From the NCBI RefSeq assembly GCF_003201815.1, contig NZ_QJKB01000001.1, forward strand, positions 930,001-994,000: a stretch of DNA of 64,000 bases. The letters run 5' to 3'. The stretch's first letter is position 1; every line of letters begins with the position of its first letter. This stretch comes from Undibacterium pigrum (GTDB lineage Bacteria; Pseudomonadota; Gammaproteobacteria; Burkholderiales; Burkholderiaceae_D). A program made the translations under genes and the position numbers. The notes under the pieces are model-generated. The model made no database searches. It saw only the letters and a program-made list of their open reading frames with translations, and was not told the origin of the DNA. Positions 9,731 through 18,725 of this stretch are shown piece after piece.

Positions 9731-10180
9731 TTACTGCTCATTTTCTTCAACCGGCCAGTCGCGAATATAGGCTTTCAACATCTTGTTCTCAAAGCTTTGC
9801 GCCTCCAGTACAGCCCTGGCTACGTCATAGAACGAGATCACGCCCAGCAGGGTTTTGGCATCCATGACAGGCAGGTAACGTGAGTGCTTCTCCAGCATCA
9901 TGCGGCGCACTTCATTGACTTCAGTTTCTGGAGTCACGGTGAGCGGATGATCATCCATGTATTTGCGTACCGTACCAGTGCCCAGCGAGCCCTGGTTTTT
10001 ATGAATTGCACGTATGACTTCACGGAAAGTCAGTATGCCAACCAGATCGCCGTACTCCATCACGACCAGAGAACCTATGTCTTTCTCTTCCATGACGCTG
10101 ACGGCTTCGGTGATAGGGATATCAGGTGTGATCGTGAAAAGGATATTACCTTTCACTTGAAGTATCTCTGAAACTTTCAT
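9731..10180 (-). CDS. CBS-pair domain protein
   Basis: The 149-aa cytoplasmic protein consists almost entirely of two CBS domains (about residues 5-65 and 72-130), with repeats such as DIGSLVVMEYGDLVGILTFREVIRAI and RYLPVMDAKTLLGVISFYDVARAV. CBS pairs bind adenosine nucleotides and act as sensors. The ATG at 10180 is preceded by a very strong GAGGAGGGG ribosome binding site; an upstream ATG at 10201 would start before that site and is unlikely. It is divergent from metY. A stand-alone CBS protein has no predictable partner here. Confidence 0.88.
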   Translation of the reverse strand: MKVSEILQVKGNILFTITPDIPITEAVSVMEEKDIGSLVVMEYGDLVGILTFREVIRAIHKNQGSLGTGTVRKYMDDHPLTVTPETEVNEVRRMMLEKHSRYLPVMDAKTLLGVISFYDVARAVLEAQSFENKMLKAYIRDWPVEENEQ

Positions 10181-10346
10181 GATGCCCCTCCTCTTATACA
10201 TTTATGTGGACCTTCATTGCAATGTATCGCAAGCCTTGCAAAAAATCCAGCATGTAAAATATTTTATTCTCGAATTCACCTGCATTTTGCATGCTTGGCA
10301 TCAGCGATGGTAGCATTGCTGCCTCACAATATGGAGACTCTCACCA

Positions 10347-11657
10347 ATGAGCGGCCCTAAATACCACGGCTTTGATACCCTGTCCCTGCATGCAGGCGCT
10401 ACGCCTGATCCAGCCACAGGCGCACGTGCCACCCCTATTTACCTGACATCCTCTTTTGTATTCAAGGATTCAGATCATGCTGCATCGCTTTTCAATATGG
10501 AAAGAGCGGGCCATGTCTATTCACGCATCTCCAATCCCACCAATGCTGTTTTGGAAGAAAGAATTGCAGCACTCGAAGGTGGGGTTGCCGGCATTGCCGT
10601 TGCCAGTGGGCAAGCTGCCATGCACCTGGGCCTGACAACCATAGCCGGTGCAGGTTCTCATGTGGTTGCGTCGCGCGCCTTGTACGGCGGCTCGCAAAAC
10701 CTGCTGGCCTATACGATGAAGCGCTTTGGCATCGAAACGACTTTCGTGGACCCGCGTGATCTGGATGCCTGGCGTGCTGCGATACGCCCGAATACCAAGG
10801 TGCTGTTTGCCGAAACACTGGGTAACCCGGGACTGGACGTGTTGAACATCCCCGCAGTTGCAGAAATTGCGCATGAGCATCATTTGCCGCTGATGCTGGA
10901 CTCGACCTTTACCACACCTTATCTGCTGAAACCATTTGATCACGGTGCTGATCTGGTGTTCCACTCGGCTACCAAGTTCCTGTGCGGCCATGGTACGGCC
11001 ATAGGGGGCTTGCTGGTTGACGGAGGCACGTTTGACTGGCAGGCAGCCTATGAAAAGACAGGGCGCTTCGCTGAACTCTGCGAGCCTTATGATGGCTTCC
11101 ATGGCATGGTATTCAGCGAAGAGTCAACAGTCGCCGCATTTTCACTCAGGGCCAGGCGTGAAGGTTTGCGCGACTTTGGTGCCTGCATGAGCCCGCACAA
11201 TGCCTTCACTATTCTTCAAGGTATAGAAACCCTGGGCATGCGTATGGACAGGCATGTGGCGAATACCCGCAAAGTAGTCGAATTTCTGGTAGCGCATCCG
11301 GCAGTCGATTCAGTTTCCTACCCTGAGCTGGAAAATCACCCTGACTATCAACTGGCAAAGACCTTGTTACCCAAAGGTTGCGGTGCAGTATTTTCATTCA
11401 ATATCAAAGGTAACCGCGCCGCCGGACAGCGCTTTATTGAATCGCTGAATATTTTTTCTCATCTGGCCAATGTCGGCGATGCCAAGTCCCTGGCCATCCA
11501 TCCAGCTTCAACCACGCATTTCCGCGTGCCTGCAGAGCAGTTGCTGGCTTCTGGCATTACCGAGGGAACCATGCGTCTGTCGATAGGACTGGAAAATGTC
11601 GAAGACCTGATTGAAGACCTGTCACGTGCTCTCAAAGCTGCACAGAAAGGAGCCTGA
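10347..11657 (+). CDS. metY: O-acetylhomoserine (thiol)-lyase / sulfhydrylase
   Basis: This PLP enzyme of the Cys/Met-metabolism family makes homocysteine (or methionine) from O-acetylhomoserine and a thiol in the cytoplasm. The PLP lysine is K210 in HSATKFLCGHG, and YSRISNPTN with ASGQAAMHLG fits the family. The 436-aa length and the insertion around residues 225-260 fit the long MetY class rather than MetZ or MetB (about 390-400 aa). A GGAGA site precedes the ATG. The alpha/beta hydrolase follows after one base, indicating one operon. I saw no recognisable SAM riboswitch in the 145-nt leader. Confidence 0.9.
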   Translation: MSGPKYHGFDTLSLHAGATPDPATGARATPIYLTSSFVFKDSDHAASLFNMERAGHVYSRISNPTNAVLEERIAALEGGVAGIAVASGQAAMHLGLTTIAGAGSHVVASRALYGGSQNLLAYTMKRFGIETTFVDPRDLDAWRAAIRPNTKVLFAETLGNPGLDVLNIPAVAEIAHEHHLPLMLDSTFTTPYLLKPFDHGADLVFHSATKFLCGHGTAIGGLLVDGGTFDWQAAYEKTGRFAELCEPYDGFHGMVFSEESTVAAFSLRARREGLRDFGACMSPHNAFTILQGIETLGMRMDRHVANTRKVVEFLVAHPAVDSVSYPELENHPDYQLAKTLLPKGCGAVFSFNIKGNRAAGQRFIESLNIFSHLANVGDAKSLAIHPASTTHFRVPAEQLLASGITEGTMRLSIGLENVEDLIEDLSRALKAAQKGA

Positions 11658-11658
11658 G

Positions 11659-12465
11659 ATGTTATTTAAAGTCAATGGCCAGACAGTCTATTGCTATACC
11701 GGTGGCAAGGCTTACAATCCTGTCCTGCCTACGCTGGTGTTCATCCATGGTGCACAAAACGATCACTCGGTCTGGGGCTTGCAGACCCGCTACCTGGCAC
11801 ATCACGGTTTTAATGTGCTGGCAGTCGACTTACCCGGCCATGGCCGCAGCAAAGGGCAGGCACTGACCAGCGTAGAACAAATGGCAGACTGGCTGCTTGC
11901 TTTGCTGGATGTAGCAGGCATAGCGCAAGCCACGCTGATCGGACACAGCATGGGTTCCCTGATCGCACTGGAGAGCTGCTTTAAAGCGAACTCACGTGTC
12001 AGCAAGCTCATCATGGTTGGTACAGCCTACCCCATGAAAGTATCCGACACTCTGCTTAATGCCGCCCGTGATGAAGAGCAGACCGCAATTGATATGGTGA
12101 ATATCTGGTCGCACACTTCCATTGCACATAAGCCATCCTGCCCTGGCCCAGGGTTTTATGTCATGGGTGTCAGTCAGCGCCTGATGCAGCGTATTTCTGC
12201 CATCAATCCTGACAAGGTTTTTTATACTGATTTTGCTGCGTGTAACGCCTATGCCAATGGCGAAGCAGCCGCGCAATCAGTGAGCTGCCCCAGCCTGTTC
12301 ATACTCGGCAAAAAAGACATGATGACACCAGCAAAGGCCAGCCTGACCTTGAGCAAAGCCATCGCAAACAGCCAGCAAAAGATCATAGACAATTGCGGCC
12401 ATTCATTGATGTCTGAACAGGCAGATCAGGTTTTGACGGCCATTCACGATTTTGTGAAGGCATAA
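11659..12465 (+). CDS. Alpha/beta hydrolase
   Basis: The 268-aa cytoplasmic hydrolase has the oxyanion segment VFIHGAQNDHSVW, the nucleophile elbow GHSMGS (serine about residue 99) and a late catalytic histidine in DNCGHSLM. The acid is probably the aspartate in GKKDMMTP. The substrate cannot be inferred. I chose the ATG at 11659, two bases past the metY stop, with AAAGGAG before it; the ATG at 11611 lies inside metY. Tight coupling to metY suggests co-expression, possibly with a linked acyl-ester step, but that is conjecture. Confidence 0.87.
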   Translation: MLFKVNGQTVYCYTGGKAYNPVLPTLVFIHGAQNDHSVWGLQTRYLAHHGFNVLAVDLPGHGRSKGQALTSVEQMADWLLALLDVAGIAQATLIGHSMGSLIALESCFKANSRVSKLIMVGTAYPMKVSDTLLNAARDEEQTAIDMVNIWSHTSIAHKPSCPGPGFYVMGVSQRLMQRISAINPDKVFYTDFAACNAYANGEAAAQSVSCPSLFILGKKDMMTPAKASLTLSKAIANSQQKIIDNCGHSLMSEQADQVLTAIHDFVKA

Positions 12466-12471
12466 GCGGTG

Positions 12472-13095
12472 ATGGCAATGAATCTGGAAAGCTGGGCCTT
12501 GTTTACAGCCACGGAGGCAGCCTTGTCGCTGTCGCCAGGCCCTGCAGTCATGATGGTGGTTGCCTATGGCATAGCCAGGGGTTGGCGCACATCTCTGTTT
12601 GTCACGTTGGGCATATTGACGGGTAATGCGATTTACTTTGCAGTATCGGCAACAGGCATAGGTTCGCTGATACTGGCTTCGCCACAAGTATTTATGGCGA
12701 TTAAATACCTGGGTGCGGCTTACTTGGTCTATCTTGGTTTATCTGCCATCTTTGGCAAACCGTCGCCATTGACTATATCCAAACTGGATGGTGTAGCACT
12801 CAGTGGCAGGAAGATATTCAGCAGCGCGTTGATGCTGCAATTAATGAACCCTAAAACCCTGTTAATGTTTGTGGCGATATTGCCGCAATTCATAGACCCC
12901 AGGGAACCAGTAGGTGTGCAGATGCTGATACTGGCAGCCTGCTCCATCATCCCTGAATTTTTTATTCTGTTGGGTTATGGCATGCTGGCCAGCAAAGCCA
13001 GTCACTGGGCGACGCAGGAAAGGTATGCAGTGATTACAGAAAGAATAGCCGGCACTCTGGTAGCAGGTGCCGGCATCATGGTTGCACTGGTTTAG
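12472..13095 (+). CDS. LysE/RhtB family amino-acid exporter
   Basis: This is a six-helix inner-membrane translocator of about 207 aa. The N-terminal signature LSPGPAVMMVVAYGIARGWRTS and GILTGN are typical of the RhtB branch, which exports homoserine, threonine or related amino acids. It follows the hydrolase by 6 nt and ends the metY operon, so export of a homoserine-pathway metabolite is plausible. GTG at 12469 and ATG at 12478 are alternative starts. The TAG stop (13093-13095) shares its last two bases with a 114-bp inverted-repeat element. Confidence 0.88.
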   Translation: MAMNLESWALFTATEAALSLSPGPAVMMVVAYGIARGWRTSLFVTLGILTGNAIYFAVSATGIGSLILASPQVFMAIKYLGAAYLVYLGLSAIFGKPSPLTISKLDGVALSGRKIFSSALMLQLMNPKTLLMFVAILPQFIDPREPVGVQMLILAACSIIPEFFILLGYGMLASKASHWATQERYAVITERIAGTLVAGAGIMVALV

Positions 13096-13207
13096 GGGTT
13101 GTTGCGAAATTAACCTGGCGTTGTTGCGCCTCCTGAATGTAAAACCCGGTACTAAAGTACTGTCTGCGTCGGCGACGCCTAGCCATCTTAATTTCGCAAC
13201 AACCCCT
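13094..13207. repeat. 114-bp element with 20-bp terminal inverted repeats (MITE-like)
   Basis: The left end aggggttgttgcgaaattaa (13094-13113) and right end (13188-13207) are perfect reverse complements. The centre holds the palindrome GTACT-AA-AGTAC (13149-13160). The element encodes nothing and fills the gap between two convergent genes, overlapping the exporter stop codon. No clear target-site duplication is visible. It looks like a non-autonomous mobile or extragenic repeat and might also act as a bidirectional transcription barrier. Confidence 0.7.
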
Positions 13208-13220
13208 TCGTTTTTAATTT

Positions 13221-14291
13221 TTATGCATGCACAGGCAGGCGCTGGTTCAGGCTTGCCAGGTAATCTGCCCTGAAGCGGCGCAAGACATAGTCTTTGTAAT
13301 TGTCATGCTTCAAGCTATCCCAGGCTTCTACCCTGCCTTTGCTGGATTTATCTTTTGCTGCCGCAAGCACTTCCGGACTTAACTCCAGATTGGCATCCGT
13401 CATCATTTCATAGCCATACAATTGCATGAATTCTTTGGTCAGGCTTTCTATGACTTCAATTTCCTGCATACTCAGTTGCTGCTTGAACTTGTCCTTGTTG
13501 GCCATGACAGGCGGGAAGCGGTTGGTTGCCCACAATGCCGACATCTGTGATATTTGCTGTGCTTCGCTGGAGTGAGTCACATCCAGCATTTCAGGCAAGA
13601 ATTGTATGTCAAAGAATTGACAGATGGCACGCAGGACCGTTTCCTGGTTACTCAGGAAATCTTCATACCTTATGGTCAGCACTCTATCGGGATGACGCTG
13701 GATAATATCGCGCGATAACTGATGAGCTTCCAGCCATGCAAGCGCATTCAGTGTCGAATCATAGTCATGAATGATGGCCTTGTTCATCGAAGCAACCTGC
13801 GCCCGGGGGTCCCTGACCACATTCAGGAACAACATATTCGGGAACAGTTGCAATAACTCTTCTGCATAGTGCACGCTATCGAGCGACTTATCCATGACGA
13901 TACTGGCATGGTGATGCTCACCTGTGCGCAATAATAATTCCCACAATATTCTGTGTACGCTGCGTTGGTCATTCTTGATAGATTCAAATACATCTACCGG
14001 ATCAAACACCATGCCCTTCCATTTCACCATGCTGGCGGCTTGCAAGCCAACCACATCAACGACCAGCCTGAAATAAGACTCGTCATCACTCAGATCACCA
14101 TAACGCGGTACCAGAGGCATGAAGTCAACGATATGCAGGGGATAAGGCGAATAAAATTCCTTGTTGTTATTCAGACGCAGACGCAAGGCATGGCTGCCAC
14201 AGCGACGCAAGGGTATCATCAGGACAGGAGTCGGGCGTTTTTTAGAAGCAGCCGTTTTTTGTACGCTGCTTGCACTATCTGATTCTGCCAT
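13221..14291 (-). CDS. Sulfotransferase family protein
   Basis: The 356-aa protein fits the PAPS-dependent sulfotransferase fold. The 5'-phosphosulfate-binding loop is at residues 25-38 (MIPLRRCGSHALRL, with R29, G32 and S33). The 3'-phosphate-binding motif is VVRDPRAQVASM (R160 and S168). There is no signal peptide. It is the last gene of a minus-strand group with an APS kinase and a DHH phosphoesterase. The acceptor (glycan, lipid or small molecule) cannot be inferred. A palindromic hairpin in the 77-nt gap upstream may modulate its expression. Confidence 0.85.
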   Translation of the reverse strand: MAESDSASSVQKTAASKKRPTPVLMIPLRRCGSHALRLRLNNNKEFYSPYPLHIVDFMPLVPRYGDLSDDESYFRLVVDVVGLQAASMVKWKGMVFDPVDVFESIKNDQRSVHRILWELLLRTGEHHHASIVMDKSLDSVHYAEELLQLFPNMLFLNVVRDPRAQVASMNKAIIHDYDSTLNALAWLEAHQLSRDIIQRHPDRVLTIRYEDFLSNQETVLRAICQFFDIQFLPEMLDVTHSSEAQQISQMSALWATNRFPPVMANKDKFKQQLSMQEIEVIESLTKEFMQLYGYEMMTDANLELSPEVLAAAKDKSSKGRVEAWDSLKHDNYKDYVLRRFRADYLASLNQRLPVHA

Positions 14292-14332
14292 GATGTTCTC
14301 CTCATACTTGAAGGTAGGAATATGGAAAACCG

Positions 14333-14377
14333 CTCACATCTCATTTAGCTCATTCAGCTTAATTAAGCTCATGTGAG
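14333..14377 (-). other. Nested hairpin between DHH gene and sulfotransferase
   Basis: CTCACAT (14333-14339) pairs with ATGTGAG (14371-14377), and inside lies the perfect 14-bp palindrome AGCTTAATTAAGCT (14356-14369). The structure overlaps the DHH stop codon. It lacks a good T-run on the minus strand, so it may be a processing or attenuation element rather than a full terminator. Confidence 0.45.
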
Positions 14378-15379
14378 GCTGAGTTGAGGCATTCCCATTT
14401 TCTCAAAATAAGCCATAAAAGCTTGCACAAAACTATCCACTTCTGATGCTGCTAAATTGTTGATACCGCCCGCGCCACGCCGTCCACCGCCAGTAGCAAA
14501 CGCAGAACAGAATTGACTGGCGGGACAATTTTCTGCATCACCTGAACGTATGCTGACGACATAACTGCCATCTGGTTTTGCTGTCAGCACCGCGAATGAT
14601 TTTCCAGGTTCTTCCTGTGTCAATTGATTTGCCAGAATGCCAGACACCCGCCTGGCCCAGGCTTGGGCAGGCAGGATATAGATGGATGTCAATTCACCTT
14701 CTCTGTCAGCACGCAAGCCTTGCATGAATGCCATGTCACTGGCATAGGCATTACGCAGCACTGCAAATTGCGCAGCATTATGCAAAAAATCAAAAGGGTT
14801 TGCATAATCATGTACTGCGCTGTATAAAACCGCAGGGTGAAAATGCAAATCATCTACCGACTCGCCATAGGCGTTGTAGTTGAGCAAAATACCCAGCTCC
14901 TGCAATTGATCACATTGAGGCCTGCTCAAGCCGCCTTCATGTGCCAGGGCGGTAGCAACAACTGGCAAGTTATCGCCGTAAGCCGCTACAACGGCCCATT
15001 GCCAATATTGTCCGTCCAGATAACGATTCACCAGTATGCTGCTGCATACATCAGCAGCCATATCGCAATGCAAGTACAGGCGCTCGTGTTCAAATGCCTG
15101 TGCAGCATTGTGATGATCGAAGTAAGTGATTTCTGCACCAGCAGCGAGATGTTTGCGCAATGCTGCAATATTGCTGTCGAGAGAAATATCCAGCACGGTC
15201 ACCCTGTCACCGGGTCTGGCGACAAAACGGCTCAACAAATCAATATCGCGTTTGGCACCTGTGATCAATTCTGCGCTGACTGCTTGTGCCAGCCTTAGCT
15301 GATGCAAAGCGCAAATACCATCGGCGTCACCATTGAACACATCATAGGCTTGCACTGTATTATTAATCTCTGCTGACAT
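14369..15379 (-). CDS. DHH/DHHA1 family phosphoesterase
   Basis: The 336-aa protein carries the DHH superfamily metal motifs: NGDADG at residues 16-21, DHH at 88-90 (YFDHHN), and a DHHA1-type glycine motif near 297-305 (GGGRRGAGG). Relatives include NrnA-type oligoribonucleases / pAp phosphatases and exopolyphosphatases. Its position between an APS kinase and a sulfotransferase suggests hydrolysis of 3',5'-PAP, the by-product of sulfation; this is inference. I chose the ATG at 15379 because the longer frame overlaps cysC. The gap to cysC is 20 nt. Confidence 0.85.
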   Translation of the reverse strand: MSAEINNTVQAYDVFNGDADGICALHQLRLAQAVSAELITGAKRDIDLLSRFVARPGDRVTVLDISLDSNIAALRKHLAAGAEITYFDHHNAAQAFEHERLYLHCDMAADVCSSILVNRYLDGQYWQWAVVAAYGDNLPVVATALAHEGGLSRPQCDQLQELGILLNYNAYGESVDDLHFHPAVLYSAVHDYANPFDFLHNAAQFAVLRNAYASDMAFMQGLRADREGELTSIYILPAQAWARRVSGILANQLTQEEPGKSFAVLTAKPDGSYVVSIRSGDAENCPASQFCSAFATGGGRRGAGGINNLAASEVDSFVQAFMAYFEKMGMPQLSLT

Positions 15380-15399
15380 GAATTTTCCGCTATTTTCCG

Positions 15400-16104
15400 T
15401 TATTTGATATAGCATAATCCTATCAAATGCCTGTAGAGTTTTTCCGCAGCCTCTTCTATGGTGTGTTGTTCGGAATTGATTTCCAGGTCAGGGTCCAGTG
15501 GCGCTTCATAAGGAGCCGAGACACCTGTGAATTCTGGTATTTCTCCCCTGCGTGCCTTGGCATACAGGCCTTTGGGGTCACGCCTCTCACAAACGATGCC
15601 CGGTGTGCTGACATGCACCTCGACAAAACGCTCCAGGCCTATGATTTCTTTCGCCATGGCGCGGTCATCACGAAATGGTGAGATAAATGCGGTGATGGCT
15701 ATCATGCCGGCCTCATTCATGAGATGCGCAACCTCGGCTGCCCTGCGTATGTTTTCGCGCCTGTCATGGGCAGAGAATCCGAGATCACTATTCAAGTGAT
15801 GGCGCAGATTGTCACCATCCACTACGAAACAGCAGTGCCCTCTTTCCAGCAATATCTTTTCCAGTGCATAGGCAAGCGTAGACTTGCCAGCACCGCTCAA
15901 GCCCGTCAGCCATAAAGTCGCAGGGCTCTGCCGCATCAAGCGTTCACGTGCACTGGAATTGACGACACCATAATGCCATTTGATATCCACCCCGCTGTTG
16001 TGCGGAGTCTGCACAAAGCGTCCAAATTGCGTTCTGCGCTCCACCCTTACAGGTGTCTGCTCAGCTTGAGGTTTGTCTTCCAGTATGCTCGTATTCGCTT
16101 GCAT
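15400..16104 (-). CDS. cysC: Adenylyl-sulfate (APS) kinase
   Basis: CysC phosphorylates APS with ATP to give PAPS, the universal sulfate donor. The 234-aa protein has a 60-residue N-terminal extension ending in the CysC-typical IKWHYGVVNSSARER. Then come a P-loop at residues 68-76 (GLSGAGKST), DGDNLRHHLN, and the FISPFRDDR segment that contains the family serine. No ATP sulfurylase (cysD/cysN or sat) lies nearby, so APS must come from elsewhere. It heads a minus-strand group with a DHH phosphoesterase and a sulfotransferase, pointing to sulfation rather than reductive sulfate assimilation. Confidence 0.95.
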   Translation of the reverse strand: MQANTSILEDKPQAEQTPVRVERRTQFGRFVQTPHNSGVDIKWHYGVVNSSARERLMRQSPATLWLTGLSGAGKSTLAYALEKILLERGHCCFVVDGDNLRHHLNSDLGFSAHDRRENIRRAAEVAHLMNEAGMIAITAFISPFRDDRAMAKEIIGLERFVEVHVSTPGIVCERRDPKGLYAKARRGEIPEFTGVSAPYEAPLDPDLEINSEQHTIEEAAEKLYRHLIGLCYIK

Positions 16105-16148
16105 GAATTACTCCTGGCATCCAACAACACAATAAATGAATTAGCTCA

Positions 16149-17888
16149 TTAAAACTCTTCCCAATCAGCATTGCCTGATTGAGGATTACTATTGGCATTC
16201 GCTACACGTTTGATCTGTTTCACCGCCCCCTTGTTTGCGGGTGCGGCTTTTTTGATCAAAGGGACAATTTTTTTATCTGCAACAGCAGGTTCATGCCATG
16301 CAGGCTGGACAATTTTCTCTGTCGTTAACTGGAAGGTACTGACCAGTTGAGATAAATCATCTGCCTGGTTTTGCAAGGCAGTAGCTGCCGCTGCCGCTTC
16401 TTCTACCAGGGCAGCATTTTGCTGGGTGACATCATCCATCTGTACGATGGCTTCATTGATCTGTTCTATACCAGCAGTTTGTTCCTGGCTGGCCAGCATG
16501 ATTTCACTCATGATGCCTGTGACGCGTTTGATACTGACGACTATTTCATCCATGGTCACACCAGCCTGATCTACCAGCTTGGCACCTACTTCCACCTTGG
16601 TGACAGAATCATCGATCAAATGCTTGATCTCGCGGGCAGCTTCGGCTGAGCGTTGCGCCAGGTTTCTGACTTCTGTCGCAACCACGGCAAAACCACGGCC
16701 TTGTTCACCAGCACGGGCAGCCTCTACAGCCGCATTGAGCGCAAGTATATTGGTCTGGAAAGCAATGCCATCTATAACACCAATGATGTCGACAATTTTG
16801 CGCGATGAAGTATTGATGGAACCCATGGTATGAACAACCTCAGACACGACCGTGCCTCCCTTAATTGCGACGTCCGAGGCAGATTGCGCCAGGATATTGG
16901 CTTGCCTTGCGCTATCGGCATTTTGCTTGACGGTAGAGGTAAGCTCTTCCATGGACGATGCTGTTTCTTCCAGAGAACCCGCTTGCGCCTCAGTACGGGA
17001 AGACAAGTCCATATTGCCTGAAGCAATTTGCCGCGATGCGGTAGCAATCGTGTCAGTGCCTGAACGTACCATGCCAACAATGTCAGCCAAACCTTTTTGC
17101 ATTTCATACATCGCATGCATGAGGCTGTGGGTATCTTTATCCGCCAGGCGAATGGGTACAGACAAATCACCTGCGGCAATTCTCTCGGCAATTTGCACGG
17201 CATAGCGTGGCTCGCCTCCCAGTTGTTTCAACAAGCTCTTGACGATGAGCCAGGCTGCCAGCATGCCGACGAATAAGGCAGCTGCGCCAAACATATACAT
17301 GAGTTTTTTTGCATCGTTGTAATCTTGCTGTGCCTGGGCAATGGCTGCAGAATTTTGCTTCTCTTCGTCAGAAATAAAATCATTCAGCAAGTCCCACCAT
17401 TTTTTTTGTACAGGACGAAATTCAAAGCGCAGTAATTTATAAGCTTCTTCACCCTTTTTTTGAACACCGAGATCAGCACCTTTGGCAATAAATGGCTCAG
17501 ACAGCTTTGCCTGATCACGTATTTTTCCTAATAAAGCAAGCTGCTCAGGTGAAGCATTTGGATCAGCCTTCAACATCTGAGTAAGTTTATCTTCAGCTTC
17601 AGTATATTTTTTTGTTTGCGCAGCGATCCTTTTTACTTCGATCTGGATTTCTGCTTCATCTGACAGGAGAATGAGATTACGCAAAGCCAGGGCCCGCTCA
17701 GTCACAGTCAGGTACATGGTGGATGCGAGTTTGGACTGTACATTATTGACGTTGGCGATTTCCTCCAGACGCTGATGCATCTTCGCCATATACGCTATCC
17801 CCAACAGCAGGACAACTAGAAGCAAGCCCAAAACCAAGCCAAAACCAGTGATAAGACGGGTTGAGACTTTCGAATTCTCGATGTTCAT
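16149..17888 (-). CDS. Methyl-accepting chemotaxis protein
   Basis: This 579-aa inner-membrane chemoreceptor has TM1 at about residues 10-33 and a periplasmic four-helix-bundle ligand domain (about 35-190). TM2 lies at about 195-215, then a HAMP domain and the cytoplasmic signalling coiled coil with the hairpin tip [38 protein letters not shown] given here in shortened context at about 375-415. The last residues, DWEEF, resemble the NWETF-type tether for CheR/CheB. The ligand is unknown. It is monocistronic on the minus strand; a 23-bp palindrome lies 60 nt upstream. Confidence 0.95.
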   Translation of the reverse strand: MNIENSKVSTRLITGFGLVLGLLLVVLLLGIAYMAKMHQRLEEIANVNNVQSKLASTMYLTVTERALALRNLILLSDEAEIQIEVKRIAAQTKKYTEAEDKLTQMLKADPNASPEQLALLGKIRDQAKLSEPFIAKGADLGVQKKGEEAYKLLRFEFRPVQKKWWDLLNDFISDEEKQNSAAIAQAQQDYNDAKKLMYMFGAAALFVGMLAAWLIVKSLLKQLGGEPRYAVQIAERIAAGDLSVPIRLADKDTHSLMHAMYEMQKGLADIVGMVRSGTDTIATASRQIASGNMDLSSRTEAQAGSLEETASSMEELTSTVKQNADSARQANILAQSASDVAIKGGTVVSEVVHTMGSINTSSRKIVDIIGVIDGIAFQTNILALNAAVEAARAGEQGRGFAVVATEVRNLAQRSAEAAREIKHLIDDSVTKVEVGAKLVDQAGVTMDEIVVSIKRVTGIMSEIMLASQEQTAGIEQINEAIVQMDDVTQQNAALVEEAAAAATALQNQADDLSQLVSTFQLTTEKIVQPAWHEPAVADKKIVPLIKKAAPANKGAVKQIKRVANANSNPQSGNADWEEF

Positions 17889-18320
17889 GATTCCCCCAAA
17901 ACGTTGTCAGCTAATTTAATTTTTGACTTGTTTGAATAATCAGGGCTTGCATAAGTTTGTTCGACAAACTTATATTGCCACATAGAATTTAATGCCACAA
18001 GGAAATTATTAAAGATTGTGTCTTTTGAATAAAGCTTTTAATATCAAATACTTATGTCATTAAATATAACTATCGCGCGACTAAAGTCAGTAGCAAAAAT
18101 CGTATATAGTTATTTATTAAATGCATATCAACTTGAATAATAGTAGATGTTTTTGCAATGTCAATATTGCAAATTATTATTTACAACAGGGTTTGCGGCT
18201 GCGGCAAACATATTGATAAATCATTTGAATATTTTTTAAGCTCACAGACTACATATGGCCTAATATGGAAAAACAAAACCGTCTGCTCAAAGACAGCAAA
18301 GAAAACAAAAGGACACAATC
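17889..18320. promoter_or_regulatory. AT-rich intergenic region with a 23-bp palindrome
   Basis: This 432-nt divergent gap separates the chemoreceptor and the DUF962 gene. The only strong structure is ATAAGTTTGT-TCG-ACAAACTTAT (17951-17973), a perfect 10-bp inverted repeat about 62 nt upstream of the chemoreceptor start. It could be an operator or a leader hairpin. A 75-codon frame at 18158-18385 has no ribosome binding site and overlaps DUF962; I do not regard it as a gene. Nothing else was recognised. Confidence 0.4.
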
Positions 18321-18653
18321 ATGGCAGAGAAATACAAGGAGTTTTCAGCGTTCTATGTTTTCTACCTGACAGAACACAGCAATAAGACTTGCCGACAATT
18401 GCACTTTCTTGGAAGCAGCCTGGTGATCATGTGTATAGCCATATTTATCATCACGGGTCAGGCTGTTTATTTACTCGCAGCACCCGTCTGCGGTTATGGC
18501 TTTGCCTGGCTAGGCCATTTTGTTTTTGAAAAGAATCGCCCGGCCTCCTTCAAACAGCCTTTGTTTTCTTTCATGGGGGACTGGGTCATGTACTGGCAGT
18601 TGCTGAGCGGGAAAATCGGTTTTTCTCAGCAAGATGATGTGCATAAAGCCTAG
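18321..18653 (+). CDS. DUF962 / Mpo1-like membrane protein
   Basis: The 110-aa protein matches the DUF962 (Mpo1-like) family: an N-terminal FYLTEHSNKTCRQLHFLGSS, two hydrophobic segments (about residues 33-50 and 52-70), and GYGFAWLGHFVFEKNRPASF followed by FMGDWVMYW. In yeast, Mpo1 is a dioxygenase of 2-hydroxy fatty acids that uses conserved histidines; HSN, H and H are present here. Whether the bacterial protein has the same activity is unknown. An AAGGA site precedes the ATG. It converges on the GNAT gene of the lipid cluster. Confidence 0.85.
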   Translation: MAEKYKEFSAFYVFYLTEHSNKTCRQLHFLGSSLVIMCIAIFIITGQAVYLLAAPVCGYGFAWLGHFVFEKNRPASFKQPLFSFMGDWVMYWQLLSGKIGFSQQDDVHKA

Positions 18654-18725
18654 GGTGCCTGGCAAACTTGTACACTTGAACTGAAGGCACAGCCCAGGCA
18701 TAAATCTGGCCGTGCTTGCGATCAA

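Noticed and set aside
10202-10346. Possible SAM riboswitch before metY
   Set aside because: I could not find the conserved core or pseudoknot of the SAM riboswitch classes I know in this 145-nt leader.
18158-18385. 75-codon frame upstream of the DUF962 gene
   Set aside because: It overlaps the DUF962 start in another frame, has no Shine-Dalgarno, and its tail is the frameshifted DUF962 N-terminus.
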